Counted from the first letter of the stretch, positions 1-8,360 are shown. The stretch: DNA of 64,000 nt from Planctomycetota bacterium (GCA_020638655.1 JACKIC010000006.1:1-64000); one strand, 5' to 3'. Translations and numbers: made by a program. The notes: a model not told the origin generated them from the letters alone.

Positions 1-42
1 CGACTTGTTGCGACCCAGCGAGACGTCGCTAATCTCATGTAG
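1..42 (+). CDS. C-terminal tail of an unidentified gene entering from the left
   Basis: Frame 1 is open from the first base and ends at a TAG at 40-42, giving 13 residues that finish in TQRDVANLM. It is too short to identify. It lies about 60 bases before a partial tRNA that resembles an integration site, so an integrase or other element gene is conceivable, but nothing in the residues shows this. Confidence 0.2.
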   Translation, partial: RLVATQRDVANLM

Positions 43-86
43 ACACGCCATCTCCGGCCGCTTCAACGAGATGCGGCGACAGCCAG

Positions 87-106
87 ATCGCGTCCCCGGA
101 CGCGAT
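87..106. repeat. Perfect inverted repeat abutting the tRNA fragment
   Basis: ATCGCGTCC at 87-95 is the exact reverse complement of GGACGCGAT at 98-106, separated by two bases. The right arm ends inside the anticodon loop of the tRNA-Pro fragment, where similarity to a tRNA begins. Tyrosine recombinases commonly cross over in tRNA anticodon or T loops, so this may be part of the recombination site; that role is inferred. Confidence 0.55.
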
Positions 107-149
107 GGGGTGCAGGGGGTCGGAGGTTCAAATCCTCTCGCTCCGACCA
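105..149 (+). other. tRNA-Pro(GGG) 3' fragment, probable attachment site
   Basis: The sequence gives a 7-base anticodon loop with GGG at 107-109, the 3' strand of the anticodon stem (112-116), a variable loop, a fully paired T arm (GGAGG / TTCAAAT / CCTCT, 122-138), the 3' acceptor strand CGCTCCG, discriminator A and encoded CCA (147-149). The expected 5' acceptor CGGAGCG, D arm and 5' anticodon strand are absent upstream. Integration into a tRNA gene leaves such a 3' half at the far end of the element, which would place the element to the left and older chromosome to the right. An anticodon-loop group I intron separating the two halves is the main alternative. Confidence 0.7.
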
Positions 150-223
150 TCTCTTAACCAGTTGTCGAGAGCCCAGTTGGGCCGAGCCCACGCAGAAGGC
201 CTCGCCTCGAGTTCGCCGGCGAG

Positions 224-1348
224 TCAGGTGCGTCGACCCAGAATGGCAAGCGTCGCCAAGACCGCGCCCACGAGGAGGAGGGCGACGTAGGCAGGACTCA
301 GCAGTGAGATGGACCCTGCAGCAAGCAGCACGAGTCCGCCGATCCAGTGCATCCGCCGACGGGCTCCGACGATCTTGCCGAGAAACCACCCCTGGGCCGC
401 CAGAAAGAGAATCGGTCCGCCGCTGAGCAGGAGGCTCAGGCCGACAGAGCCGTGCTCGTGCGGATGCAGGATGACCTTCTCACTGGCTACTGCCACCGCG
501 ATGAGTCCGGTCACCATGCCGAAGACGGTCACGACTGCATGGCGACTGACGTGAACGGGATCGCTCGTTCCCTCCACGTGTTGGAGCACTAGGTCATTGG
601 AACGCCCGAAGGTCAGTGACCACAGCGCGACCACGCCGACCATCGACGCGGTGCCGGTGATCAACGTCATCGAGGAGATGGGGCTGTCGGCAATCGCGAT
701 CCCGGAAGTCAGGATCGTCTCTCCCAGGGCGATGATGAGAAACAGGCGACACCGTTCGAGCATGTGCTCGGCATCGAACTCGAACTTCGCCGATCGCAGC
801 CGCCGGCGCGGGATGGGGTGCGCGAGCCAGGTGCCGACGAGGTCCACGACCGCCGCCGGCGCCCACCACAGAATCCGGGTCTCGGCGTCCGCCGCCGCTC
901 CGAGGATCCAGAGGGGAGATGTGGCCAGGAGCCACACCAATACGCGCACGAAGTGTTCCCGGAATAGCCCGTCGGGCGCGAAGACGATCGTCCAGACGGT
1001 CCGCCCCAATTGGATCGCCAAGAAGGGGATCGCGAAGGCCCAGCCCGCGTGAGTGAAGGCGGCCGGGATCGAGGCGTTCATGAACAGCCCCAGCAGCATC
1101 ACGGACAGGACCATCCACTGTGTTGGCGGGTCCTTGGCGGAGGTCATCGTCGCGGCCCAACTGGTGTAGGACCACACGGTGACCACGGCGAGGAGGAGGG
1201 TCAGGGTCTCCAGCGCACCGTGCCAGTCCAGGTGCGCAATCAGGTGATGGGAGAGCTGCGATACCGCGAAGGCGAAGACGACGTCGAAGAACAGCTCCAA
1301 CGGCGTGACCTCGTACCGCGGTGACGAAGCTGAAGAGGGTTTGGTCAT
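224..1348 (-). CDS. Low temperature requirement protein A (LtrA) family membrane protein
   Basis: The 374-residue product is a multi-pass inner-membrane protein. The N-terminal signature TPLELFFDVVFAFAVSQLSH near residues 15-34 is characteristic of the LtrA family, and about ten hydrophobic stretches follow, which is normal for it. The molecular function of LtrA is not established; the name comes from a Listeria cold-growth phenotype. The gene is transcribed away from the hydrolase cluster at 1630, with a 281-base divergent intergenic region between them. It lies just right of the tRNA-Pro fragment and has lower GC than genes beyond 10 kb, consistent with acquired DNA. Confidence 0.85.
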   Translation of the reverse strand: MTKPSSASSPRYEVTPLELFFDVVFAFAVSQLSHHLIAHLDWHGALETLTLLLAVVTVWSYTSWAATMTSAKDPPTQWMVLSVMLLGLFMNASIPAAFTHAGWAFAIPFLAIQLGRTVWTIVFAPDGLFREHFVRVLVWLLATSPLWILGAAADAETRILWWAPAAVVDLVGTWLAHPIPRRRLRSAKFEFDAEHMLERCRLFLIIALGETILTSGIAIADSPISSMTLITGTASMVGVVALWSLTFGRSNDLVLQHVEGTSDPVHVSRHAVVTVFGMVTGLIAVAVASEKVILHPHEHGSVGLSLLLSGGPILFLAAQGWFLGKIVGARRRMHWIGGLVLLAAGSISLLSPAYVALLLVGAVLATLAILGRRT

Positions 1349-1568
1349 GAAGTCGTTTGTTCGTCAGGCAGTTCCTGCCCGCGAGGAATGATGAGCGGCA
1401 GCTCGTCGCGTTGAACGCGCCTGGAGCGCGGTAGCAACTCGGAGGTCGGAAGCCCGCCGTTCGGTGCTCGATCGGGGGCCTCGAGTTGTAGCGGCTCGCT
1501 GGTGCCGCAGTGCGGCGGCCGTGGAGGAATGTGCAAGTGGTCCGCAGGTACGCGCATCACAGGCCCAC

Positions 1569-1580
1569 TTCCGGGTGTGC
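1569..1580 (+). promoter_or_regulatory. 12-base element shared with the cupin promoter region
   Basis: TTCCGGGTGTGC lies 49 bases before the first hydrolase start and occurs identically at 7826-7837, 45 bases before the first cupin. Both downstream gene groups have an AraC-type regulator beside them, so the element could be a shared operator or part of a promoter. The role is inferred. Confidence 0.35.
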
Positions 1581-1629
1581 TACTACAGGTCGCGACGGTC
1601 GACCCCGCCGCTCGCCAAAGGACACCCCC

Positions 1630-2544
1630 ATGAAGAACGTCAAGATCCAGAGTCGCAACGGCCAGGACATCACCATCGCCGCCGTGCTGCATCTCCCGTC
1701 AGGCTTCGACGACAAGAAGCCGCAGCCGGCGATCGTCGTCGCCCATCCAGGTGGTGGCGTGAAGGAGCAGGCCGCCGGCCTGTACGCGAAGAAGCTGGCC
1801 GAGCAGGGCCTGGTCGCGATCGCGTTCGACGCGTCGTACCAGGGCGAAAGCACGGGTCAGCCGCGGCAGCTGGAGAACCCGTACATCAGGACCGAGGACA
1901 TCAGCGCCGTGATCGACTACCTGACGACGCTGCCGCACGTCGACAAGGAGCGCATCGGCGCGATGGGCATCTGCGCCGGCGGCGGCTACACCGCCAACGC
2001 CGCGATCAACGATCGCCGTATCAAGGCGATGGCCACGGTCAGCGCCGTGAACATCGGGTCGATGTTCCGCAACGGCTGGGACAACACCATCAAGGACGCG
2101 GACGCGACCCCCGCGCTCGTCGGCGGCTCGAATGCTCGCACGGCGGAAGCGGGCGGCGCCGACACCGTGACGATCCCGCTGGCGCCGCTCAGGAAGGAAG
2201 ACGCGCCGAACGCCGAACTGGCCGAGGCGTGGGAATACTACCACACGCCGCGATGCGAGCATCCGAACGCGCCGGGCTTCGCGACCGCGCGCAGCCTGAA
2301 CCAGATCATCACGTACGACGCCTACCACAAGGCCGAAGCCTTCCTGACGCAGCCGCTGCTGGTCATCGCCGGATCCAAGGCCGGCAGCAAGTGGATGAGC
2401 GACGACCTGGTGAAGCGCGCCGCGAGCAAGGACAAGCACGCGTACGTCGTCGAAGGCGCGAACCACATGTCGCTGTACGACGTGCCCCAGTACGTCGACG
2501 AAGCGATCTCGAACCTCTCGTCGTTCTTCAAGGACCGGCTGTAA
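1630..2544 (+). CDS. Dienelactone hydrolase-like alpha/beta hydrolase, copy 1
   Basis: The 304-residue protein has the alpha/beta-hydrolase fold. Residues 113-117 (GICAG) form a nucleophile elbow with Cys115 instead of the usual Ser, as in dienelactone hydrolases and YcjY-like proteins, and His279 in the GANHMSLYD context is the likely catalytic base. It probably hydrolyses a small ester or lactone in the cytoplasm; the substrate is unknown. The ATG at 1630 is chosen because AAAGGA precedes it and similarity to the downstream paralogue begins there; the frame is open further upstream, to 1510. It is followed 14 bases later by its paralogue and then an NAD(P)-binding protein, forming an operon. 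Confidence 0.85.
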   Translation: MKNVKIQSRNGQDITIAAVLHLPSGFDDKKPQPAIVVAHPGGGVKEQAAGLYAKKLAEQGLVAIAFDASYQGESTGQPRQLENPYIRTEDISAVIDYLTTLPHVDKERIGAMGICAGGGYTANAAINDRRIKAMATVSAVNIGSMFRNGWDNTIKDADATPALVGGSNARTAEAGGADTVTIPLAPLRKEDAPNAELAEAWEYYHTPRCEHPNAPGFATARSLNQIITYDAYHKAEAFLTQPLLVIAGSKAGSKWMSDDLVKRAASKDKHAYVVEGANHMSLYDVPQYVDEAISNLSSFFKDRL

Positions 2545-2558
2545 CCACAGAAGATACC

Positions 2559-3482
2559 ATGGAAACCGTATCTATCCGCAACCGCGACATGTACTGGGAC
2601 ATTGCTGCTGACCTGCAATTCCCGCCCGGCTTCACCAAGGGCAAGAAGTACCCCGCCATCATCTGCGCCCACCCGATCGGCAGCTGCAAGGAGCAGACGG
2701 CCGGCAACGTCTACGGCAAGCAGCTGGCCGAGGCTGGGTTCGTGACGATCGCCTTCGACCGGAGCACCCAGGGCGCGAGCGGCGGCGAGCCGCGCTTCAT
2801 CGAGGATCCAGCCCTCGCCGTGGAGGACTTCCGCCACGTCGTCGACTACCTGACGACGCTCGACTACGTCGATGAAGACCGCATCGGTGTGCTCGGCATC
2901 TGTGGCGGCGGCGGCTACGCCATCAACATCACGATGACCGAGCGCCGCATCAAAACGCTCGCGAGCATCACCGGCGTGAACTTCGGTCGCCTGTGTCGCG
3001 AGGGGTTCAGTGGGTACGACCCGATCGGTGCGCTGGAGGCGATGGCAAAGCAGCGCACGGCCGAGGCACGTGGCGAGAACCTGAAGGTGGATCTGTTCGT
3101 GCCGACCTCCCTTGACGCAGCTGCGAAGGCCGGCATCAACGACATCGACGTGCTGGGCGCCACCGACGACTACCGCAACCGCTGCGTCAACGACAGCGCC
3201 GGCACGCGAGCCCTGTTCTCGCATCGCACCGTGTCGATCGGCTGGGACGCGTTCCATCTGGCCGAAACGCTGCTGACCGTGCCGATGATCGTGGTGATCG
3301 GCGACAAGCCGGGCGGCTTCGGGGCATACCGGGACGGTCAGGAAATCTACGGCCGCGCCGCTTCGAAGCACAAAGAGCTGGTCGTGGTAGAGGATACCTC
3401 GCACTACGACCTGTACGACCTGCCGAAGCCCACGAGCCAGGCGTTCGCGCGCGTGATCCCGTTCTTCAAGGCGCACCTCTGA
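2559..3482 (+). CDS. Dienelactone hydrolase-like alpha/beta hydrolase, copy 2
   Basis: This 307-residue protein is a paralogue of its upstream neighbour: the elbow GICGG again places Cys at residue 115, the DYLTTL and DRIG/ERIG segments align, and the likely catalytic His is residue 282 (DTSHYDLYD). The two copies therefore arose by tandem duplication and have since diverged. The reaction is predicted to be ester or lactone hydrolysis in the cytoplasm. Its TGA stop overlaps the ATG of the next gene by one base, implying translational coupling. The fold assignment is firm; the substrate is unknown. Confidence 0.85.
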   Translation: METVSIRNRDMYWDIAADLQFPPGFTKGKKYPAIICAHPIGSCKEQTAGNVYGKQLAEAGFVTIAFDRSTQGASGGEPRFIEDPALAVEDFRHVVDYLTTLDYVDEDRIGVLGICGGGGYAINITMTERRIKTLASITGVNFGRLCREGFSGYDPIGALEAMAKQRTAEARGENLKVDLFVPTSLDAAAKAGINDIDVLGATDDYRNRCVNDSAGTRALFSHRTVSIGWDAFHLAETLLTVPMIVVIGDKPGGFGAYRDGQEIYGRAASKHKELVVVEDTSHYDLYDLPKPTSQAFARVIPFFKAHL

Positions 3483-4117
3483 TGAAGAAGGTGCTGATCC
3501 TGGGTGCCAGCGGCCAGATCGCCCGATGGGCGATCGCCGCCCTGGCTGAGAAGAAGGGCGTCGCCATGACGCTGCTGGCGCGCAACGCCAAGCGGTTGCG
3601 TGCGACGCCCAACAACGCGACGGTGGTCGAAGGCGACGTGCTCGACGAACGGCTGCTGGCGCGCGTCGTGGGCGGTCAGGACATCGTGTACGCGAACCTG
3701 ACCGGCGATGACATCGACCAGCAGGCGCAGGCGATCATCGCGGCGATGAACGCCGCCAAGGTCCGTCGGCTGGTCTTCGTGACTTCGCTGGGCATTCTCG
3801 ACGAAGTGCCCGGCAAGTTCGGCACCTGGAACCGGCGGCAGATCGGCGCCTACCTGCCGCCGTTCCGGCGCGCGTCGGACGCGATCGAAGCGTCAGGCCT
3901 CGACTACACGGTGCTGCGCCCGGCGTGGCTGACCGATGTCGACGAGGTCGACTACGAGACCACGGAGAAGGGCCAGCCGTTCAAGGGGACTGAGGTGTCG
4001 CGCAAGAGCGTCGCCGCGCTGATCGCGGCGATCATCGACGACCCGCGGCAGCACCTGAACGCCAACGTCGGCGTCAACAAGCCGGGTACGGACGGCGACA
4101 AGCCGTCGTTCTACTGA
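3482..4117 (+). CDS. NAD(P)H-binding atypical short-chain dehydrogenase
   Basis: The 211-residue protein opens with the Rossmann motif GASGQIA (residues 8-14) and continues as an NAD(P)-binding domain of the NmrA/atypical SDR type, including VRRLVFVTSLGI and the LDYTVLRPAWLTD segment seen in that group. It lacks the classical YxxxK signature, as is common there. It may be an oxidoreductase or a redox-sensing protein. It is translationally coupled to hydrolase copy 2 and converges on the AraC regulator, overlapping its 3' end by 7 bases. Confidence 0.8.
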   Translation: MKKVLILGASGQIARWAIAALAEKKGVAMTLLARNAKRLRATPNNATVVEGDVLDERLLARVVGGQDIVYANLTGDDIDQQAQAIIAAMNAAKVRRLVFVTSLGILDEVPGKFGTWNRRQIGAYLPPFRRASDAIEASGLDYTVLRPAWLTDVDEVDYETTEKGQPFKGTEVSRKSVAALIAAIIDDPRQHLNANVGVNKPGTDGDKPSFY

Positions 4118-4995
4118 GCCGCCGAAGCCTCGGACTTCGGCGCGTCGTGCGAAGGCGCGACGCCGAAGTGGCGCTTGTACTCGCGGCTGAACTGCGGCGC
4201 GCTTTCGTAGCCGACGGTGTGCGCCGCTTCGGTGACGGTCACCTGCCCGCCCTGGATCATCTGGCGGGACTTGCCCAGCCGGATCCGCTTCAGGTACTGG
4301 AGCGGCGAGTAGCCGGTGATGCGGCGGAAGTGCAGGTGGAAGGCCGACGGGCTCATGTGCACCTGCGCCGCGAGCTGGTCGATGGCGATGGGCTTCGCGT
4401 GGTCCTCGTGCAGCACCCGCAGGGACCGCAACACGGCTGCCGAGTTTTTGCTGGCCGCCAGGGCGGCGAGCGATGCGGCCAGACCACCCTGAAGCACGCG
4501 GTAGGTGATCTCGGTCAGGATCGGTTCGCCGAGGATCGATGCCTCGGTTGGGTCGTGAAGCGCGCGTAGGAGGCGACCGATGGCGTCACGCAGGGCGTCG
4601 TCGAGCGGCTGGACGTGGACCACGCTGCATTCGTCGGCTTCGGCGACCGGCGACACCGGCATGCGCGCAGCGAGGCTCAGAAGTTCGTCGATCCGAACGT
4701 CGAGCGTCATGGCCACGATCGGGTTCTTCGGGCTCGCGGGCGCCTCACAGTCGAACGGCGCGCCCGACGCCGCGCACAGCACATTGGCGCCGGCGTAGCG
4801 GATCGTGCGGTCGGGCAGGTGGCAGGACTTCTCGCCCTGGAGCATCACCACCAGCCACGGGTCGTACAGGATCGGCTGGCGCGCGATCGGCGCGGATGAC
4901 CGGAACAGGCGCACGCGGTCCAGGCGGGTGGCGTTGAACCCGTCGCGGCGGATCAGTGGCGATGCAAGTTGAAGGAGGGTGCGGGTGCTTGTCAT
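4111..4995 (-). CDS. AraC-family transcriptional regulator with AraC_N sensor domain
   Basis: The 294-residue protein has an AraC_N-type N-terminal domain (about residues 20-185; ARQPILYDPWLVVMLQGEK is typical) and two C-terminal helix-turn-helix motifs (about 195-285; IDQLAAQVHMSPSAFHLHFR and the GYESAPQFSREYKRHFG recognition region). The ATG at 4995 gives a standard-length protein; a longer in-frame opening extends to 5220 but adds arginine/glycine-rich residues typical of noncoding translation. It converges on the hydrolase operon and is its most likely regulator, possibly through the element at 1569. Confidence 0.85.
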   Translation of the reverse strand: MTSTRTLLQLASPLIRRDGFNATRLDRVRLFRSSAPIARQPILYDPWLVVMLQGEKSCHLPDRTIRYAGANVLCAASGAPFDCEAPASPKNPIVAMTLDVRIDELLSLAARMPVSPVAEADECSVVHVQPLDDALRDAIGRLLRALHDPTEASILGEPILTEITYRVLQGGLAASLAALAASKNSAAVLRSLRVLHEDHAKPIAIDQLAAQVHMSPSAFHLHFRRITGYSPLQYLKRIRLGKSRQMIQGGQVTVTEAAHTVGYESAPQFSREYKRHFGVAPSHDAPKSEASAAQ

Positions 4996-5069
4996 CGGCC
5001 GTGGTGTTCCTTCGGAAGGCGCTGAGGATACTCGTGCTCGCCTCCTTGCGCCCCACCACCCGCCCCTCG

Positions 5070-5747
5070 TCAGCCGAGCATGCCCAGCAGCGCCCGGCAC
5101 TCGCCGTCCACGTCCATCACCCCCGGCCGGTGGAAGCTGACCACCTCGCGCAGGCACCGGTAGAACTCCTTGCGCGCCTTCTTGTAGGCGTTGTGCACGT
5201 CCTGCGCCGGCATGTCCCACGCGGCTGCGATCTCGCGGATCGCCTCGTCGCTGCCGAAGCGTCGTTCGAGCAGCTCCACGCGCCGCCGGCCCGCTTCGCC
5301 GTCCTTGGCGGCCAGGTCGCGGTAGCGCGCGGTGGCCTCTTCGACGAGGGCGCGGGCCCAGCTGCGATCGAACACGGTGGCTTGGCCGGCGTCATCGTCG
5401 GCCACGTGTTGCAGCCAGGCGCTGTCCTCGGGGCGCACGCGACCGCGTTCGACGGCGCGCGCTTCGAAGCGGCGCGCGATGTTGCGGGTCACGGCGCCGA
5501 GCAGCGCGCGGAAGTCGCCGCGGTTCGCGTCGGCGCGCTCGAGCACGCCGCCGGGCTTGAGGCACTCGACGAACACTTCCTGCGTCGCGTCGGCGACCTC
5601 GGCGGCGAGCGCCCGGCTGCGCCAGCGAGTAGCCAGGAACAAGCGGATCGTCGGCTCGTAGTGCCGCGCGAACGTCGAACGCGCATCGGGGTCGCCGGTC
5701 GAGGCGGCGCGCAGGACCGTCCAGCAGGTGTCGTCGGGAGCGGTCAA
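5070..5747 (-). CDS. ECF-type RNA polymerase sigma factor
   Basis: The 225-residue protein shows the sigma region 2 core (SRALAAEVADATQEVFVECL, about residues 44-63) and a region 4 helix-turn-helix (SDEAIREIAAAWDMPAQDVH, about 167-186), with no regions 1 or 3, as in extracytoplasmic-function sigma factors. The spacing and the long linker resemble sigma factors common in Planctomycetota. It lies 10 bases downstream of the redoxin lipoprotein gene on the same strand, so the two probably share a transcript. No anti-sigma factor is visible beside it. Confidence 0.85.
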   Translation of the reverse strand: MTAPDDTCWTVLRAASTGDPDARSTFARHYEPTIRLFLATRWRSRALAAEVADATQEVFVECLKPGGVLERADANRGDFRALLGAVTRNIARRFEARAVERGRVRPEDSAWLQHVADDDAGQATVFDRSWARALVEEATARYRDLAAKDGEAGRRRVELLERRFGSDEAIREIAAAWDMPAQDVHNAYKKARKEFYRCLREVVSFHRPGVMDVDGECRALLGMLG

Positions 5748-5757
5748 CTCGAGAGTC

Positions 5758-6528
5758 CTACTCCCCGAGCAGCTTCTCGATCATGGCCCGGATGGTCGCC
5801 ATGTCGCTGTTGCACATCTCGTGACCCTCGTTGCCGTCGGGGTCGTGATACTCCATGCCCGGGTGCACGAAGCGGATCACGCCGGTCTTGTCGACGAGGA
5901 ACGTCACCGACGTCGCGGGCCGTTCGGGGCCCGTCAGCCACCACTGCTTGAGCGTGTGATGGCGCCAATCCCAGTCCACTGCCACCGGGAACTTGAACTG
6001 CCGGGTCTCGACGGCGCGGCGCACGCGCTCGAGGTCGATCGGGTCGTCGCGCCCCGCCTTCGGATGGAACACGCCGATCACGGTCAGCCCCTTGCCTGCA
6101 TACTCGTCGTGGAGAGCGCGCAGCGCCGGCGCGCTGCTGGCGCAGAACGGGCAGGTCTCGGTCCACCAACGCACCAGCAGGACCCGGCCGCGCAGTCCCT
6201 CGAGCGTCAGGGGCTCGGTGTTGAACCACGCGTCGAACTGGAACGGCGGCGCCGCGGCGCCGACCCGGTCGTCGCCGGCGGTGCGGTCCATCGTCTTCAT
6301 GCTGGCCAGGCGCGCCTGCATCATCTCGTCGATCTCGGCGTCGGACTTCCCTTGCGCCTTCCTCAACTCTCGAAAGTGGGCCCATGAGTTCACGGGCGTG
6401 ATGGCTTGCGGCGCAGCGGCGGCGGTGTCGGCCTTCGCGGGCTGCTCCTGTTCGGGGGTGCTCGTACTGCAACCGGCAGCGAGCACGAGGGTCGTGAGCA
6501 GGGCGGCGGTGACGTGTTGCATGAGCAT
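5758..6528 (-). CDS. Redoxin/thioredoxin-like lipoprotein
   Basis: The 256-residue protein begins with a lipoprotein signal ending in the lipobox LAAGC, so it should be anchored outside the cytoplasmic membrane. After a helical linker, a thioredoxin-fold domain of AhpC/TSA-TlpA type follows, with the redox motif CPFC in the segment TETCPFCASSAP. It likely acts in envelope thiol-disulfide chemistry or peroxide defence. The start at 6528 is chosen because it opens the signal peptide; an ATG at 6522 is two codons inside. An ECF sigma factor lies 10 bases downstream, and an AraC regulator is divergent. Confidence 0.85.
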   Translation of the reverse strand: MLMQHVTAALLTTLVLAAGCSTSTPEQEQPAKADTAAAAPQAITPVNSWAHFRELRKAQGKSDAEIDEMMQARLASMKTMDRTAGDDRVGAAAPPFQFDAWFNTEPLTLEGLRGRVLLVRWWTETCPFCASSAPALRALHDEYAGKGLTVIGVFHPKAGRDDPIDLERVRRAVETRQFKFPVAVDWDWRHHTLKQWWLTGPERPATSVTFLVDKTGVIRFVHPGMEYHDPDGNEGHEMCNSDMATIRAMIEKLLGE

Positions 6529-6581
6529 GGTGGGCGCGGGAGCGACGAGGTGCCCTTCGCGGGGCCCGCAACCAGACTCCC

Positions 6582-6598
6582 TGACCGCGTGCCGGTCA
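6582..6598. promoter_or_regulatory. Inverted repeat in the redoxin/AraC divergent region
   Basis: TGACCG and CGGTCA form a perfect 6-base inverted repeat with a 5-base spacer, in the 211-base gap between the divergent redoxin and AraC genes. It is a candidate operator for the regulator or for a shared promoter. No other strong signal was seen in this gap. Confidence 0.3.
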
Positions 6599-6739
6599 AC
6601 GCCCTGTCGGATCAGCTCGCCCGGTCGGCACCTGGAGCGTGACGTTGCCCGGTTTGTGCCCATCCTGGCGGATGCCGCAGGTCGTTTGGCGGGAACTGCG
6701 AGTGTGGTCGAGTCCGCATGGACTACCTTGATCATCGCC

Positions 6740-7744
6740 ATGGCCGACCGCTTCCAGATCTCGGACCTGCTGCTGCAACTGCTCGAGGACCAAGGCCTGC
6801 GACGGCGCGCGATCGCGGCGCGGGCTGGCCTGGCCCGCGGGTTCTTCGAGCAGGAACGGGTTCTCGTCACGACCCGGGAGCTCTTCGCGGTGTGGAGAGC
6901 CGTCGGCGAACTGAGCTCTGATCCGGGCATCGGCCTGAGCATCGGCGCCGAACCGCGACTGGAGCGCTACGACGCCGTGGCGATCGCCGCCGTGTGCAGC
7001 AGGTCGTTCGGCGACGCGTTGGAGCGCATGGCGCGCTTCAAGCAGCTGCTCTGCCCGGAGGAGCTTCGCATCGAGCGCCACGGTGACGAAGCCGCGGTGG
7101 AGTTCGTCTTCCTCGAAGCGACCGACGACGAGCCCGAGGTCTTGGTCGACCTGTGTTTCGCCCGGATCCTTGCGATCGGGCGACGCGGGAGCGACCAGCT
7201 CTCCAAGGCGCTGCGGGTCGAGTTGAAGCGACCGGCGCGCGAACGCAAGCTGCTGGAAGCGCACTTCGGATGCCGGGTCCGCTTCGGCAGCGAGCGCAAC
7301 GCGCTGATCTTCCGCAAGAGCGACCTCGACCTCCCGTTCGTGACCCACAATCGTGAACTGCTGACCGCGGTCCTGGGTCACCTGGAGAAGCAGCTCGAAG
7401 AACGCACTCGCGGCGCAGGGATCGGCGAGCAGGTCGTCGCCGCACTGATGCGTTCTCTCGCGGGCAGGCGGCCGACCCTCGGCGAGGTCGCGGAGGATCT
7501 CGGCATGAGCACGCGCACGCTGCAACGCCGACTCGGCGAGGCGGGGCTGTCGTTCCAGCAACAGGTCGAGACCGCGCGCCGTGAACTCGCGCGTCACTAC
7601 CTCGGTGAGACGACCGTCGAGCTCAAGCAGGCGGCCTTCCTGCTCGGCTACGAGGACGCGAATTCCTTCTTCCGTGCCTTCCAATCGTGGGAAGGCACGA
7701 CACCGGGCGATTGGCGTGCCAGGCATCAGCAGTTGTCCGTCTGA
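6740..7744 (+). CDS. AraC-family regulator with arabinose-binding-type N-terminal domain
   Basis: The 334-residue protein has an N-terminal domain of the Arabinose_bd type (residues about 20-200, beginning with repeated-helix LLQLLEDQGLRRRAIAARAG) and a C-terminal AraC helix-turn-helix pair (about 235-325; LGEVAEDLGMSTRTLQRRL and FLLGYEDANSFFRAFQSWEG). Such regulators usually respond to a small effector and control adjacent catabolic or detoxification genes. The two cupins, tautomerase and alcohol dehydrogenase that follow on the same strand are the obvious targets. The start at 6740 gives the usual family length. Confidence 0.87.
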   Translation: MADRFQISDLLLQLLEDQGLRRRAIAARAGLARGFFEQERVLVTTRELFAVWRAVGELSSDPGIGLSIGAEPRLERYDAVAIAAVCSRSFGDALERMARFKQLLCPEELRIERHGDEAAVEFVFLEATDDEPEVLVDLCFARILAIGRRGSDQLSKALRVELKRPARERKLLEAHFGCRVRFGSERNALIFRKSDLDLPFVTHNRELLTAVLGHLEKQLEERTRGAGIGEQVVAALMRSLAGRRPTLGEVAEDLGMSTRTLQRRLGEAGLSFQQQVETARRELARHYLGETTVELKQAAFLLGYEDANSFFRAFQSWEGTTPGDWRARHQQLSV

Positions 7745-7825
7745 CTGGATTGCGCGCGCTGCTGGCGCGTCCGGCAAGTTGATTGGCGCGCGGTGCGAGT
7801 GACGAATCGCCGATCTCCGCCTAGG

Positions 7826-7837
7826 TTCCGGGTGTGC
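7826..7837 (+). promoter_or_regulatory. 12-base element shared with the hydrolase promoter region
   Basis: TTCCGGGTGTGC, identical to 1569-1580, lies 45 bases before the first cupin start. It directly overlaps a possible -10 hexamer TAGGTT (7822-7827), so it may mark the transcription start or an operator for the AraC regulator just upstream. Confidence 0.35.
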
Positions 7838-7882
7838 GGTCGGCGACCCGCTGGCGACAGTGGATCAACCAACGAGGACGAC

Positions 7883-8326
7883 ATGAACCAGACAGACTCA
7901 TCTTCTCAGGACATGCGGATCCAACGCGCCGGCTCGGCGAAGGCCATCAAGGGGCCGAGCGAGTGGTTCACCGGGAACGTGCGCATCGACTGGATCTTCA
8001 ACGCGCCGGCGCCGGCTCGCGTCGGCGTCGCCGTCGTGAACTTCGAGCCCGGCGCGCGCACCAACTGGCACAGCCACCCGCTGGGGCAGGTCCTGCTCGT
8101 GACCGACGGTGTGGGCTGGACCCAGTGCGAGGGCGGCCCGAGGACCGAGATCCGGCCAGGCGATCTGATCTGGTGCAACTGCGGTCGTCGCCACTGGCAC
8201 GGCGCGACGGACGAGACGGCGATGCAACACGTCGCCATCAACGAGGCGCTCGACGGCAAGCCGGTCGACTGGATGGAGCCGGTCTCGGACGAGCAGTATC
8301 TCGCCGGTCCGATCGCGAAGGAATGA
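7883..8326 (+). CDS. Cupin-domain protein, cytoplasmic copy
   Basis: The 147-residue protein is a small single-domain cupin. Motif 1 contains His63 and His65 (NWHSHPLGQ) with Gln69 nearby, and motif 2 contains His104 and His106 (RRHWHG), giving a plausible metal site. It resembles the carboxymuconolactone-decarboxylase-associated cupins often found beside tautomerases and alcohol dehydrogenases. The GAGGA at 7874-7878 supports the ATG at 7883. It is followed by a paralogue with a lipoprotein signal. The catalytic role is unknown. Confidence 0.82.
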   Translation: MNQTDSSSQDMRIQRAGSAKAIKGPSEWFTGNVRIDWIFNAPAPARVGVAVVNFEPGARTNWHSHPLGQVLLVTDGVGWTQCEGGPRTEIRPGDLIWCNCGRRHWHGATDETAMQHVAINEALDGKPVDWMEPVSDEQYLAGPIAKE

Positions 8327-8360
8327 ACTCACGCGCGCGCCGGCGCGACCCACCAGACCA

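Noticed and set aside
87..149. Complete tRNA gene
   Set aside because: No 5' acceptor strand, D arm or 5' anticodon strand can be found that pairs with the 3' half.
63..389. Small frames over the tRNA fragment on both strands
   Set aside because: They include peptides typical of translated tRNA sequence and have no coding character.
4996..5220. N-terminal extension of the AraC regulator at 4111
   Set aside because: The added residues are Gly/Arg-rich and antisense to the end of the sigma-factor gene.
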